Origin: Sphaerothrix epifaneia
Lineage (GTDB): Bacteria > Cyanobacteriota > Cyanobacteriia > Phormidesmidales > Phormidesmidaceae
Reading direction: 5' to 3'
DNA: 64,000 bases
Assembly: GCF_042788235.1 (NCBI RefSeq)
Contig: NZ_JBHZOL010000085.1
Span: 51,982-115,981, forward strand
Shown here: positions 8,731-17,266 of the stretch, piece after piece
Layout of the letters: every line of letters starts with the position of its first letter
How positions within the stretch are numbered: position 1 is the stretch's first letter
Program-made: the position numbers and the translations under genes
The notes under the pieces: model-generated
The model's database searches: none
What the model saw: the letters and a program-made list of their open reading frames with translations, nothing else
What the model was told of the DNA's origin: nothing

Positions 8731-9138
8731 TTAGGTAACGGCTTTCTTCTTTACCTTTGGAATGGCATCCGGATTGCGAACTTCAGGGATTTTATCTAGA
8801 ACCGCTATCATGCCCGTACGGCCTGTGTCGAGCTTCGCATCAGACAACAGATCCAACACCTTCACCGCAAATATCTCTTCAATCAACTCCCTAATTTCAG
8901 GTTGTAAGAGCCGCTCAATTTTGCCATGAACCTCATCAGCCAGTTCAGTACTGCCGTCTTCAACGATCAGTTGTTCCGGCAAGGTCAAGGAGTCTTCTAA
9001 AACAATCGCTAGCTTTTGCTCAAACATCTGGCAGGTGACTTTACCAATTCGATGTCCAAGTCGATTGCGATAAAGCGCCTGCAGCTTTTGCGATAGATCA
9101 CGTTCGAGTTGTCCAATCGTTTGCTCTTGACTGCTCAT
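8731..9138 (-). CDS. DUF2294 domain protein
   Basis: The 135-residue product fits DUF2294, a small family of about 110-130 residues common in cyanobacteria and Firmicutes. The conserved pattern includes the GQLERDLSQKLQALYR helix, a GKVTCQMFEQKLAIVLEDSLT strand-turn region and the AKLDTGRTGMIAVL motif, which here ends in a Lys-rich tail. Na-Ca exchanger-related naming of this family is not functionally proven. There are no membrane segments or cysteine motifs. It stands alone, with about 210 bp before the response-regulator gene and a long non-coding stretch upstream. Confidence 0.75.
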   Translation of the reverse strand: MSSQEQTIGQLERDLSQKLQALYRNRLGHRIGKVTCQMFEQKLAIVLEDSLTLPEQLIVEDGSTELADEVHGKIERLLQPEIRELIEEIFAVKVLDLLSDAKLDTGRTGMIAVLDKIPEVRNPDAIPKVKKKAVT

Positions 9139-9878
9139 TTAGCGATTCCTCCCGATCTGGAAGTTCGCTGGAGAAACGGCTATTTTCCGAAACGCTATGG
9201 GTTTTAGCAGCAATGTCAAGCTCATAAGGGGTTCATTGAAAAGAAAAGTAATCGCTGCCGCTCAATACCTGTTTGGGCACAAAGCCTCAACAGATGAGCA
9301 GGCAGTAGCAGATGAAAAGTAAATTACAAGAACCTGAGCCAATGTATGACTGGCAGAAGAACTATTTAATACCGACGTCAAATAAATCTTTAGACAGATT
9401 TTGCTGGGGTGGGTTTGCTGCAGGTGCCTGCTGATCGAGTGACCCATAGCTCGCTGCTCGACGCCCGCTCTTGGGTAAACAATTTGACGAGTGCATTCAA
9501 TTGAGACTCAAGAGACTCAAATTAGACTCAAAAATTAAACTCGAAACGATAGAGGTTGCTGACGCAGTTTCTGATGTTGCGACTTCAGGATGAATTTTCG
9601 GGTCTATAAAGAGAACGCTTTATCTGCCCATTATTGCTGAGCTAGGCGATCTCTATCTGTAGTCATACGCTGTGGGGCACTAAGGATGATTGAATTTTAT
9701 GTAGACAAGGGCAAACTGACTCTAGGGAATCTCCCCTAGAATGTTGGCGCTTGTACGTTTGCTGAAGCTTCTCTGGCATTTTTGCAACGGTTCCCGCTTG
9801 GTCAGCCTTTGCCAAATCCCGGACTATATAGCCCAGCCTTAAAGCGTTTAACTTCGAATTGTATTTCGTTAATGTTTT
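9139..9878. other. 740-bp intergenic region with GACTCAA direct repeats
   Basis: I see no credible gene here. Short open frames at 9262-9447 and 9663-9947 (minus) have no family features. Three copies of GACTCAA occur at 9505-9511, 9514-9520 and 9525-9531, about one helical turn apart. They could form a protein-binding array upstream of the kinase gene at 9879. Confidence 0.5.
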
Positions 9879-11657
9879 ATGGCTCAGTTTTCCGATGAGT
9901 TTCGCTCTCAAGAGGCGGCTGCGCGTAAGCAACTTGATGGCTTGCAAGATTGTTTAGTCGATAGTCAGGCTAAGTATCGGCGGCTGCAAGCCGATCACGA
10001 ACAGACGACAGAGGCTTTACGTCAGCAAGAGCTTTTTTTGCGCAGTATTTATAACAACGTCAGAGAAGCCATTTTTGTTGTAGATGTTCTACCGGATGGA
10101 GACTTTCGCTACGCTGGGTTTAATCCAGCGTCTGAGCGTTTGACTGGGCTATCGGCTGACCGGGTTATTGGTAAAGCGCCTGAAGATATTTTACCTGCTG
10201 CGGCAGCCGGAGCCGTGCGATCGCGCTATCAAGCCTGCCTAGACCAAGGGAAAACAATTGAATACGAAGAAAAGCTGCCATTTTCGGGCAAAGAAACCTG
10301 GTGGCTCACCGTTCTCACGCCGCTGCGAGAAGCCGCTGCCATTCACCGCATTATTGGCGTCAGCCTCAACATCACTGAGCGCAAACAAATGGAGGTGCGC
10401 TTAGCCGCGCTAAACCAAGACTTAGAAGCGCGGGTGGCTGCTCGAACGGCGGAGCTAGAGGTGGCTAATCAGCTTAAGGACACTTTGCTGCAGCGAGAAC
10501 GGCATGCCAAAGCTGAAATTGAAGCCGCCAGACAGGCTTTGAGTTTGAGCGAACAGCGCTATCGCTCTGTGGTAGACAATGTCCGCGAGGTGATTTTTCA
10601 GACAGATGTAGACGGGTGCTGGACATTTCTAAATGCTTCATGGCAGACGGTTTCTGGTTTTTCGCTGGCAGAAAGCTTAGGTCAGCCTTTTTGGCAGTAC
10701 TTTCATGTTGAAGATCAGCCTTGGTGCCGCGATCGCTTGCAGCAGGTTAACCAGGTTGATCTGCAACAGCGGCGAGAAGTAAGGCTGCAAACTCAGACTG
10801 GCGATTTGCGCTGGGTAGAAATTGATATTCAGCCCAATTATGACGAAAGTGCAACTTTCACCGGGGCAGTTGGGGTGATTAATGACATCAGCGATCGCCG
10901 CCATGCTCAAGAAATGCTGGAGTCTAGAGCCAATGAACTGACTCAAATCAACACCCTGCTGTTACAGACAACAGCGCTGCTCGAACGTCGCAACCAAGAA
11001 CTCGACCAGTTTGCCTATGTGGCTTCCCACGATCTCAAAGCACCTCTACGGGCGATCGCCAACCTTTCAACCTGGCTAGAAGAAGACTTAGGCGACCAGT
11101 TGCCAGCCGAGAGCCAAGAGCATATGCGGCTGATGCGAGGTCGGGTTCACCGTATGGAAGCCTTGATTGAGGGGCTTTTAGCCTATTCCCGCATTGGGCG
11201 CAAAGAAGTTCCTACAGAAACTTTTTCGCTACAAGAGCTGCTAGAAGAAATTATCGATTCTCAAGCTCCTCCCGAAAATTGTGACATTCATCTCCAACCC
11301 GATCTGCCCACGTTGACCACTAAGCGGCTGATCTTACGGCAAATTTTTTCCAACCTGCTCAGCAACGCCATCAAGTACAACGACAAGCCTCAAATTGAAG
11401 TAACTATTCAGTGCCAGGATCGAGGCGAGCACTATGAATTTGCCGTCAGTGACAACGGCCCAGGAATTTCGCCTCAGTACCATGAGAAAATTTTTCAGGT
11501 TTTTCAAACGCTGGAGGCACGCGACAAGACGGAAAGCACAGGTATTGGCTTATCCATTATCAAAAAGATTATCGATACCGAAGGAGAGGTCATTACGGTA
11601 GACTCTCAGTTGGGCCAGGGGTCAACGTTTCGCTTCACTTGGTCGAAGCAGCATTGA
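9879..11657 (+). CDS. PAS-PAS sensor histidine kinase
   Basis: The 592-residue protein has no transmembrane helix, so it senses inside the cell. An N-terminal coiled coil (1-47) leads into PAS domain 1 (about 50-170, ending in the ITERKQ motif). A second coiled coil (170-220) connects to PAS domain 2 (about 222-345), then a short coiled coil. The dimerisation domain has the H-box SHDLKAPLR with phosphoacceptor His384. The ATPase domain has the N-box with Asn492/Asn496, DNGPGI at 525-530 and GIGLSI near 555. The H-box and kinase type match the phytochrome-like kinases that signal to Rcp1-type receivers, and such a receiver is the next gene. No PAS ligand-binding residue is recognisable. Confidence 0.93.
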   Translation: MAQFSDEFRSQEAAARKQLDGLQDCLVDSQAKYRRLQADHEQTTEALRQQELFLRSIYNNVREAIFVVDVLPDGDFRYAGFNPASERLTGLSADRVIGKAPEDILPAAAAGAVRSRYQACLDQGKTIEYEEKLPFSGKETWWLTVLTPLREAAAIHRIIGVSLNITERKQMEVRLAALNQDLEARVAARTAELEVANQLKDTLLQRERHAKAEIEAARQALSLSEQRYRSVVDNVREVIFQTDVDGCWTFLNASWQTVSGFSLAESLGQPFWQYFHVEDQPWCRDRLQQVNQVDLQQRREVRLQTQTGDLRWVEIDIQPNYDESATFTGAVGVINDISDRRHAQEMLESRANELTQINTLLLQTTALLERRNQELDQFAYVASHDLKAPLRAIANLSTWLEEDLGDQLPAESQEHMRLMRGRVHRMEALIEGLLAYSRIGRKEVPTETFSLQELLEEIIDSQAPPENCDIHLQPDLPTLTTKRLILRQIFSNLLSNAIKYNDKPQIEVTIQCQDRGEHYEFAVSDNGPGISPQYHEKIFQVFQTLEARDKTESTGIGLSIIKKIIDTEGEVITVDSQLGQGSTFRFTWSKQH

Positions 11658-11694
11658 AAGCGGCTTTTCAACTCACTCAGCGCTGAGCCATAAA

Positions 11695-11790
11695 GCTATG
11701 CCCCTACGGTTAAGCAACTTAAATGGCTGAAAGCTGCTGAAAGAGAGCTTTTTATTCTGACTTTAGGCTTTTGCCTTCAGCTATTAGCCA
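11695..11790 (-). repeat. Dispersed intergenic repeat, copy 2 (divergent)
   Basis: Read on the minus strand this segment starts with TAGCTGAAGGCAAAAGCCTAAAG and later contains GCTTAACCGTAGGGGCATAGC. Both ends resemble those of the other intergenic repeat copies, especially 33601-33691. It is the most divergent full-length copy. Confidence 0.4.
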
Positions 11791-11915
11791 GTCAAATCTT
11801 GTCAATTTAGGGGGCGCAAAAGAAGAAGCTGTAGAGTCTATCCCCTAGCAGATAGGTATTGGGCATAAGAATTGATATAAAGGATGCAAACCCTTACTCA
11901 AAGCGACCGCGCCTC

Positions 11916-12347
11916 ATGGACTCTAGAGCAATCAATATTTTGTTAGTAGAAGATGACGAAGTTGATGTCATGAATGTCAAGCGGGCTTTTAGAAAAAATA
12001 ATATTGTGAATCCGCTTTACATTGCTGGCAATGGTTTGGAAGCTCTAGAGATGTTGCAGGGAAGCGAAAAACAGTCGCCGTTGATTCCCTCCGAAAGAAG
12101 GCTGATTTTGCTTGATCTAAACATGCCCAAGATGGGCGGTATCGAGTTTTTGCAAAATTTAAGAGCTGATCCCCAATTGTGCTTGACGCCCGTTATCGTG
12201 CTCACCACCTCTAATCAGGATCAAGATCGGGTAGAAGCCTATAAATTAAATGTTGCAGGATACTTGTTGAAGCCTGTTACTTTTCTTAATTTTGCTGAGG
12301 TGATGGCTACCTTAAACAAGTATTGGACCCTCTGCGAAATGCCGTAA
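11916..12347 (+). CDS. Rcp1-like single-domain response regulator
   Basis: The 143-residue product is a receiver domain with no output domain. It has the acidic pocket in VEDDEVD (Asp13, Asp14), phosphoacceptor Asp67 in LLDLNMPKM, Thr97/Thr98 and Lys119 in LLKPV. The VKRAFRKN segment and the insertion before beta-3 are typical of the Rcp1 subgroup partnered with phytochrome-type kinases. I prefer ATG 11916, which sits just before beta-1, to the in-frame TTG 11859. It lies 258 bp after the PAS-PAS kinase and 23 bp before a hybrid kinase, so it likely shuttles phosphate between them. Confidence 0.9.
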   Translation: MDSRAINILLVEDDEVDVMNVKRAFRKNNIVNPLYIAGNGLEALEMLQGSEKQSPLIPSERRLILLDLNMPKMGGIEFLQNLRADPQLCLTPVIVLTTSNQDQDRVEAYKLNVAGYLLKPVTFLNFAEVMATLNKYWTLCEMP

Positions 12348-12370
12348 GCCCCTTGCTGCCCTAATCATTA

Positions 12371-13687
12371 ATGGAAAGAACGCCTGCTGCTACCTCAACT
12401 GCTGAGTCAACAAATCCTTTAAAGATACTTATTGTTGATGATGACGAGATTGATCGTTTAGCAGTTCGTCGTGCCTTTAGAAAGGCTCATATGCCGCTGC
12501 AGTTTAATGAGGCAGAAGACTGTGAAGCCGCGATCGCGACTTTGCGCCAGTGTTCGGTAGACTGTGTCTTCTTAGACTATCGCTTACCCGATATGGATGG
12601 TCTAGAACTGGTCAAGGCGCTACGGCAGGCCGGGTTCAAAATTCCGCTAATTGTGCTGACTGGGCAAGGTGATGAGGAAACCGCCGTTGAACTGATGAAG
12701 GCAGGTGCTTCTGACTACCTTTCAAAGTCTAGAATCACACCTGGAACGCTGGTGCGCTGTTTGCGCAATGCCATTCGGGTTTACGAAGCTGAATTAGAAG
12801 CAGAACGGGCGCAAAAAGAACTGCGAGAAAAAAACGAAATCCTAACCCGGCAAAATTTAGAGTTAGAAAGACAGCGTCAACAAATTCAACTACAAAACAT
12901 TGAGCTAATTCGCGCCTCGCGGCTGAAGTCTGAGTTTTTAGCCACCATGTCCCATGAGCTAAGAACCCCGATGAATGCAATTATTGGCTTTTCTCAAATT
13001 TTGCTGCGACGAGGTGAAGGGGTTTTTACTAAGCAGCACATGGATATGGTGCAGCGTATTCTCAACAATGGTAAAAACTTACTGGCGTTGCTCAACGATA
13101 TTTTGGATTTTTCTAAAATCGAGGCAGGCCGTTTGCAGCTAAGGCTAGAGCGATTTGACCTGGCAACGCTGATAGAAGCGACAACAGAAGAACTGCGATC
13201 GCTTGCCGAAGAGCGGGGTCTAGCCCTAAAGCTAAGGATGCAGATCAGCGATCCGTGGGTCGTCAATGACCCCAATCGATTGCGGCAAATTTTGGTGAAT
13301 CTGCTTTCTAACGCCATCAAATTTACCGACAGAGGACAAGTTTCTGTCGAACTGTCTGAAATTTCGCCAGACAAAATTCGCTTAAAGGTAATTGATACAG
13401 GCATTGGTATTGATCCAGGCCACCTCAAGCATATTTTTGAAGCCTTCAGACAGGTTGATCAAACCAGCACCCGTCGCCACCCAGGTACGGGCTTAGGGCT
13501 GGCGATCGTTGACTCTCTGGTTAAGATGATGAACGGCATGATTGAAGTCGATAGTCAGCTTGGTCAAGGATCGGTTTTTTCGGTTGATTTGCCGCGTCAC
13601 ATCAAAATGCCCGATAAGAACAACTCTACCTTGCCCCATGAGGTAGACATTCCGCCTCAGAACTTAAGCGGTTTGCTTAAGTTCTGA
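12371..13687 (+). CDS. Receiver-histidine kinase hybrid
   Basis: The 438-residue protein begins with a receiver (residues 17-125) that has the VDDDEID pocket, phosphoacceptor Asp69 in FLDYRLPDMDG and Lys119. A long coiled coil (about 135-185) follows, then the dimerisation domain with the H-box MSHELRTPMN (His195). The ATPase domain contains LVNLLSNAIKF, DTGIGI and TGLGLAI. It lacks a sensory domain, so its input is probably phosphorylation of its own receiver. It starts 23 bp after the Rcp1-like gene. The last 13 codons, including the stop, lie in one arm and the loop of a perfect 21-bp palindrome. Confidence 0.92.
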   Translation: MERTPAATSTAESTNPLKILIVDDDEIDRLAVRRAFRKAHMPLQFNEAEDCEAAIATLRQCSVDCVFLDYRLPDMDGLELVKALRQAGFKIPLIVLTGQGDEETAVELMKAGASDYLSKSRITPGTLVRCLRNAIRVYEAELEAERAQKELREKNEILTRQNLELERQRQQIQLQNIELIRASRLKSEFLATMSHELRTPMNAIIGFSQILLRRGEGVFTKQHMDMVQRILNNGKNLLALLNDILDFSKIEAGRLQLRLERFDLATLIEATTEELRSLAEERGLALKLRMQISDPWVVNDPNRLRQILVNLLSNAIKFTDRGQVSVELSEISPDKIRLKVIDTGIGIDPGHLKHIFEAFRQVDQTSTRRHPGTGLGLAIVDSLVKMMNGMIEVDSQLGQGSVFSVDLPRHIKMPDKNNSTLPHEVDIPPQNLSGLLKF

Positions 13688-13695
13688 GGCGGAAT
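13649..13695. terminator. Perfect 21-bp palindrome spanning the kinase stop codon
   Basis: Positions 13649-13669 and 13675-13695 are exact reverse complements around a GGTTT loop, and the TGA stop of the receiver-kinase gene lies inside the right arm. The stem is long and contains CCGCCTCAG pairing, but no T-run follows (ATTATCTATC). It may be a terminator, an mRNA-stabilising structure or a protein site. Confidence 0.7.
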
Positions 13696-13790
13696 TATCT
13701 ATCGGGCGATTGCTAGCCCGATTCATAGAATCTGCTAAAGTCTGCCTGAGTTTAAAACTTGTGTGTCCTTGTCAGCGTGTTTGAAATCCG

Positions 13791-14957
13791 ATGCTTCAAC
13801 CTCTTAATACAGATACCTCCCTTTTATCTCAGCCCGTCAGCGATCGCATTTTGGTAGTGGATGATTCCCCTGACAATTTGTTTCTAGTGCAAACAATTTT
13901 GGAAGAAGAAGGGTACCAGCTCAGTTTTGCCGAGGACGGACGAACTGCTTTACAAAAGATTTACCAGTCGCCCCCTAGTCTGGTTTTGCTTGATGTGATG
14001 ATGCCGGGGATGAATGGCTATGAAGTAACCCAAAAAATTCGCGGCAACGCCGATTTGCCCTTTATTCCCATTTTGCTGGTGACTGCCCATGAAGAATCGA
14101 GTGTGGTTAAAGGGCTAGACACAGGCGCAGACGATTTTATTCGTAAACCTTTTGATATGGATGAGCTGCTGGCGCGGGTGCGGGCGCTGCTGCGGCTAAA
14201 GCACAGCATTGACGCCGAGCAGGAAATTATGCGGCAGCGAGAAGATTTCGTCTCTCGCCTGACGCACGATCTGCGGACGCCGTTGGTGGCGGCAGATCGA
14301 ATGTTGGCGTTACTTAAAAAAGGGACATTTGGCGAGGTTGCCCCAACTGCCCAAGACGCGATTGATGGCATTGTGCGCAGCAACCAAAACCTGCTGCAAA
14401 TGGTTAATACTTTGCTAGAGGTCTACCGTCACGAAGCGGGTAAGAAAACAATGACCTTTGCTCGCTTTGACTGCGAAGCCTTGATTCGGGATGTTGGCGA
14501 GGAACTGCGCCCCTTGATAGAAGAAAAAGGGCTAAGTTTGCAACTGAATAACCACGTGCCCGAAACGGCAGCCTGGGATGGCAAGCTGATTGGCGACTGT
14601 TTGGAAATTCGGCGGGTGATTACCAACCTCATCGGTAATGCGATCAAATTTACCGATGAGGGGTCGATTACGATTAGCCTACAGCTATGCGAAGCCGCTG
14701 CAATAGCTGAGGCGGCTGAAGATCTGATGATGATCAGCATTCAAGATACTGGCACAGGGATTGCACCAGAAGATCAGCAGGAAATCTTTGAATGGTTCCG
14801 CCAGGGCAACCACATGCGAGCGGGCAGCGGCTTGGGGCTGCACCTGTCGCATCGCATTATCAAAGCTCACCAAGGTCACATTGAAGTAGAGTCTCAATTG
14901 GGTGAGGGGAGTACGTTTCGGGTTTATCTGCCGATCGCTACGGCCATTGCACCCTAA
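13791..14957 (+). CDS. Receiver-histidine kinase hybrid
   Basis: The 388-residue protein has an N-terminal receiver (about 18-130) with the VVDDSPDN pocket, phosphoacceptor Asp68 in LLDVMMPGM and Lys119 in IRKPFD. The dimerisation domain follows, with the H-box LTHDLRTPLV (His159). The ATPase domain contains ITNLIGNAIKF, DTGTGI and SGLGLHL. It is the same build as the preceding kinase but a different subfamily, and is typical of cyanobacterial hybrid kinases. It lies 103 bp after the preceding gene, beyond the palindrome, so it may be transcribed separately. A convergent ABC transporter operon follows. Confidence 0.92.
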   Translation: MLQPLNTDTSLLSQPVSDRILVVDDSPDNLFLVQTILEEEGYQLSFAEDGRTALQKIYQSPPSLVLLDVMMPGMNGYEVTQKIRGNADLPFIPILLVTAHEESSVVKGLDTGADDFIRKPFDMDELLARVRALLRLKHSIDAEQEIMRQREDFVSRLTHDLRTPLVAADRMLALLKKGTFGEVAPTAQDAIDGIVRSNQNLLQMVNTLLEVYRHEAGKKTMTFARFDCEALIRDVGEELRPLIEEKGLSLQLNNHVPETAAWDGKLIGDCLEIRRVITNLIGNAIKFTDEGSITISLQLCEAAAIAEAAEDLMMISIQDTGTGIAPEDQQEIFEWFRQGNHMRAGSGLGLHLSHRIIKAHQGHIEVESQLGEGSTFRVYLPIATAIAP

Positions 14958-15013
14958 ACCAATGCCCGCTAATCAAGCAGCCCTTCTGCTAAACCGCGAT
15001 CGCTTAGCAATTG

Positions 15014-16087
15014 CTAGTCGCCAATACGCTCCTCGGTTTTAGCGTGGAACCAGTGAATGCGATCGCTTGGTAGCGCTAGGGTAATGTCTTCATCGTTCCA
15101 GCGGGCATCAGAAGATAAAAGTGCCCGTAAGATAGTCTTTTCTTCACCATCAACTCGAATACTAAGCAAATAGCTCATCCCCAAGTTTTCAACCAGAAAA
15201 ACCTGACCGTGAAGGGTCGTGACGTCTTCTTCCGGTTGCGCCAGACGTACATGCTCAGGGCGAATGCCTAAAATAATGGCTTGTGGCGATCGCGCCGCCT
15301 TAGGCAGCGGAATTTTAAAGTCCCCCAATACTGCATGATTTCCCTGGCAAGGCAGCGACATCAGGTTCATTTGCGGACTGCCGATAAACCCAGCCACAAA
15401 GCGATTAGCTGGCTGGGTATAGATCACCTCTGGCGTATCTAACTGTTGCAACAAGCCCTTATTTAGCACCGCCACTTTAGACGAAAGCGTCATCGCCTCA
15501 GTTTGGTCATGGGTAACGTAGACGACGGGGGATTTCTGTTTTTGAAAGATCTGCTTTAAATCGGCGCGTACCTGCTCCCGTAGCAAGGCGTCTAAATTAC
15601 TCAGCGGCTCATCAAGCAAAAAGACATCGGGTTCACGTACCAGCGCCCGCCCCAAGGCTACCCGTTGCCGCTGCCCGCCAGAAAGTTTAGCTGGTTTGCG
15701 ATCGAGCAGTTCATCTAGCCCCAAGACCCGAGAAGCTTCTTGAATCCGGGTTTGAATTTCTCCCGTCGCTAAGTCGCGCAGCTTCAGCCCAGAGGCCATG
15801 TTGTCATAGACCGTCATATGGGGATAAAGGGCATAGCTTTGGAAGACCATCGCAATATTGCGATCGCCAGGAGGTAACGTGGTCACATTGCGATCGCCAA
15901 TAAACACCTTGCCGTTGGTGGGCTGCTCTAATCCGGCAATTAGCCGCAAAATCGTAGACTTACCGCAACCCGAAGGGCCAACCAGCGTCAAAAATTCGCC
16001 ATTCTCTACCTGCAAATCCAAATCTTTCACAGGCACAATCTGACGGCTGTAGGCTTTTCTCAGGTTTTTGATTTTTAGCTTTGACAT
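15014..16087 (-). CDS. ggtA: ABC transporter ATPase, MalK/UgpC type (GgtA-like)
   Basis: The 357-residue ATPase has Walker A GPSGCGKS near residue 38, Q-loop VFQSYALYPH, signature LSGGQRQR, Walker B VFLLDEP and the switch His in VTHDQ. A C-terminal OB-fold regulatory domain (about 240-350) follows, with the FIGSPQMN and GIRPEHV motifs of the sugar-importer group. Together with the permease and binding-protein genes upstream it forms a complete importer. In cyanobacteria this set resembles the GgtABCD system for glucosylglycerol, sucrose and trehalose. The gene is separated from the permease gene by 288 bp of repeats, so its co-transcription is uncertain. The symbol is inferred from context. 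Confidence 0.85.
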   Translation of the reverse strand: MSKLKIKNLRKAYSRQIVPVKDLDLQVENGEFLTLVGPSGCGKSTILRLIAGLEQPTNGKVFIGDRNVTTLPPGDRNIAMVFQSYALYPHMTVYDNMASGLKLRDLATGEIQTRIQEASRVLGLDELLDRKPAKLSGGQRQRVALGRALVREPDVFLLDEPLSNLDALLREQVRADLKQIFQKQKSPVVYVTHDQTEAMTLSSKVAVLNKGLLQQLDTPEVIYTQPANRFVAGFIGSPQMNLMSLPCQGNHAVLGDFKIPLPKAARSPQAIILGIRPEHVRLAQPEEDVTTLHGQVFLVENLGMSYLLSIRVDGEEKTILRALLSSDARWNDEDITLALPSDRIHWFHAKTEERIGD

Positions 16088-16098
16088 AGATCTTTTGA

Positions 16099-16216
16099 GT
16101 TTTAAGTTTTGGGTTTTAAGTTTTAAGTTTTGAGCCTCAGTTTTGGGTTTTGGGTTTTGGGTTTTAGGTTTTGGGTTTTAGGTTTTGGGTTTTAGGTTTT
16201 AGGTTTTGGGTTTTGG
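16099..16216. repeat. GTTTTRR heptamer tandem repeat
   Basis: Five units of GTTTT followed by two purines (16099-16133), a 6-nt interruption (16134-16139) and eleven more units (16140-16216) give sixteen heptamers in strict 7-nt register. The last two bases are AA, GA, GG or AG. This belongs to the type of short tandem heptamers known in cyanobacteria. It lies between the ggtD-like and ggtA-like genes. Confidence 0.9.
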
Positions 16217-16325
16217 GCTTTGAGACTAAGGAAGAACAATACGGCTCAATTCATCTCCCAGACACTAGCTGAGCATCGCTTTAAAATACGTCTCGCCTTG
16301 ACCCAAAAGACAAAGCCTCCATAAG

Positions 16326-16375
16326 CCCCTCCCCCCTTCTCCCCTTCTCCCCTCTCCCCTTCTCCCCTCTCCCTC
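16326..16375. repeat. 50-bp pure pyrimidine/purine tract
   Basis: Only C and T occur on the plus strand from 16326 to 16375. The units are CCCCTTCT and CCCCTCT. On the minus strand it begins immediately after the stop codon of the ggtD-like gene as GGGGAGA-type repeats. The strand asymmetry would allow triplex or G-quadruplex structures in the transcript. Confidence 0.9.
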
Positions 16376-17266
16376 TTATCCCTTCACTGAGCCTGCCGTC
16401 AGCCCTTGCACAATCTTGCGCTGGAAGAAAAGCACCAGCACAATTAGCGGCAGCGTGCCAACAATGGTAGCCGCCGCCAGAGGGCCATAAGGAACTTCAA
16501 ACAAGCTAGTCCCCCCTAGCTGAGCGGCTGCAACCGGGATAGTTTTCATACTCTCGCGAGTAATGAACGTCAACGCAAAAATGTATTCATTCCAGGCGAA
16601 GATAAAGGCCAGAATCCCTGTCGTAACCAGGGCGGGCAGCGTCATCGGCAACACAATCTGCCACAGCATTTGCACCGTATTGTAACCATCGACTTTAGCG
16701 GAGTCTTCTAAATCTCGCGGCAACTGCTGAAAAAAGCTCCGCATTACCAAAATCGTCAGCGGTAAATTAATTGCTGTGTAAGGAATAATCAGCGCCAGAT
16801 AGTTGTTGGCTAAACCAGCCAAACGAATCACCTCTAGCAGCCCTAAAAAGAGCAAAATATAGGGGAACAAGGTGATAATTAGCACCGTACCCAAAATAAT
16901 CCGCTCGCCCGGAAGTTTGAGTCGGGCTAAGGCATAAGCTGCCGGAGAGCCAATTGCCAAACACAGCACGGTAGAGACAATCGCCACCAAAGCGCTATTG
17001 AAGATATAGATATAAAAGCGATTGCGCCTGAACAGGTCAACGTAGTGATCCCAGGTAAGCTGATCAAAACTGGGAAAATAAACTACGGAATCGGCTGTAA
17101 TCGCTGCTGTGGTTTTAATCGAAGTGAGCAATTCCCACAGTACTGGGCCAAGGCTAAACAAAACCACAAAAATAATCGCAATCCACTGGAGAATCTTCAT
17201 CCAGGCAATGCCTGAATCGCGGGCTTTAGTAGCCTGCTGGGTTGAGGGTTCTTGAGCGGTGGTCAT
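16376..17266 (-). CDS. ggtD: Sugar ABC permease, MalG type (GgtD-like)
   Basis: The 296-residue product has six membrane helices and the MalG-type EAA loop near residues 185-205, seen as EDSAKVDGYNTVQMLWQIVLP. It ends with the family tail FFQRKIVQGLTAGSVKG. It would form the translocation channel with the MalF-type partner. The start codon overlaps the stop of the upstream permease by one base (TAATG on the minus strand), which indicates translational coupling. The gene ends directly in a purine tract. The gene symbol is inferred from the ggt-like operon order. Confidence 0.88.
   Translation of the reverse strand: MTTAQEPSTQQATKARDSGIAWMKILQWIAIIFVVLFSLGPVLWELLTSIKTTAAITADSVVYFPSFDQLTWDHYVDLFRRNRFYIYIFNSALVAIVSTVLCLAIGSPAAYALARLKLPGERIILGTVLIITLFPYILLFLGLLEVIRLAGLANNYLALIIPYTAINLPLTILVMRSFFQQLPRDLEDSAKVDGYNTVQMLWQIVLPMTLPALVTTGILAFIFAWNEYIFALTFITRESMKTIPVAAAQLGGTSLFEVPYGPLAAATIVGTLPLIVLVLFFQRKIVQGLTAGSVKG

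Noticed and set aside
9262..9447. Minus-strand open frame of 61 codons
   Set aside because: Low-complexity Ser-rich translation, no ribosome site and no family feature; it lies in an intergenic region with other chance frames.
9663..9947. Minus-strand open frame of 94 codons overlapping the kinase start
   Set aside because: It overlaps the real kinase gene on the opposite strand and lacks recognisable protein features.
16099..16216. Telomere or origin interpretation of the heptamer tract
   Set aside because: It is internal to an operon, and no DnaA-box cluster or replication gene is nearby; it fits simple tandem repeats known in cyanobacteria.
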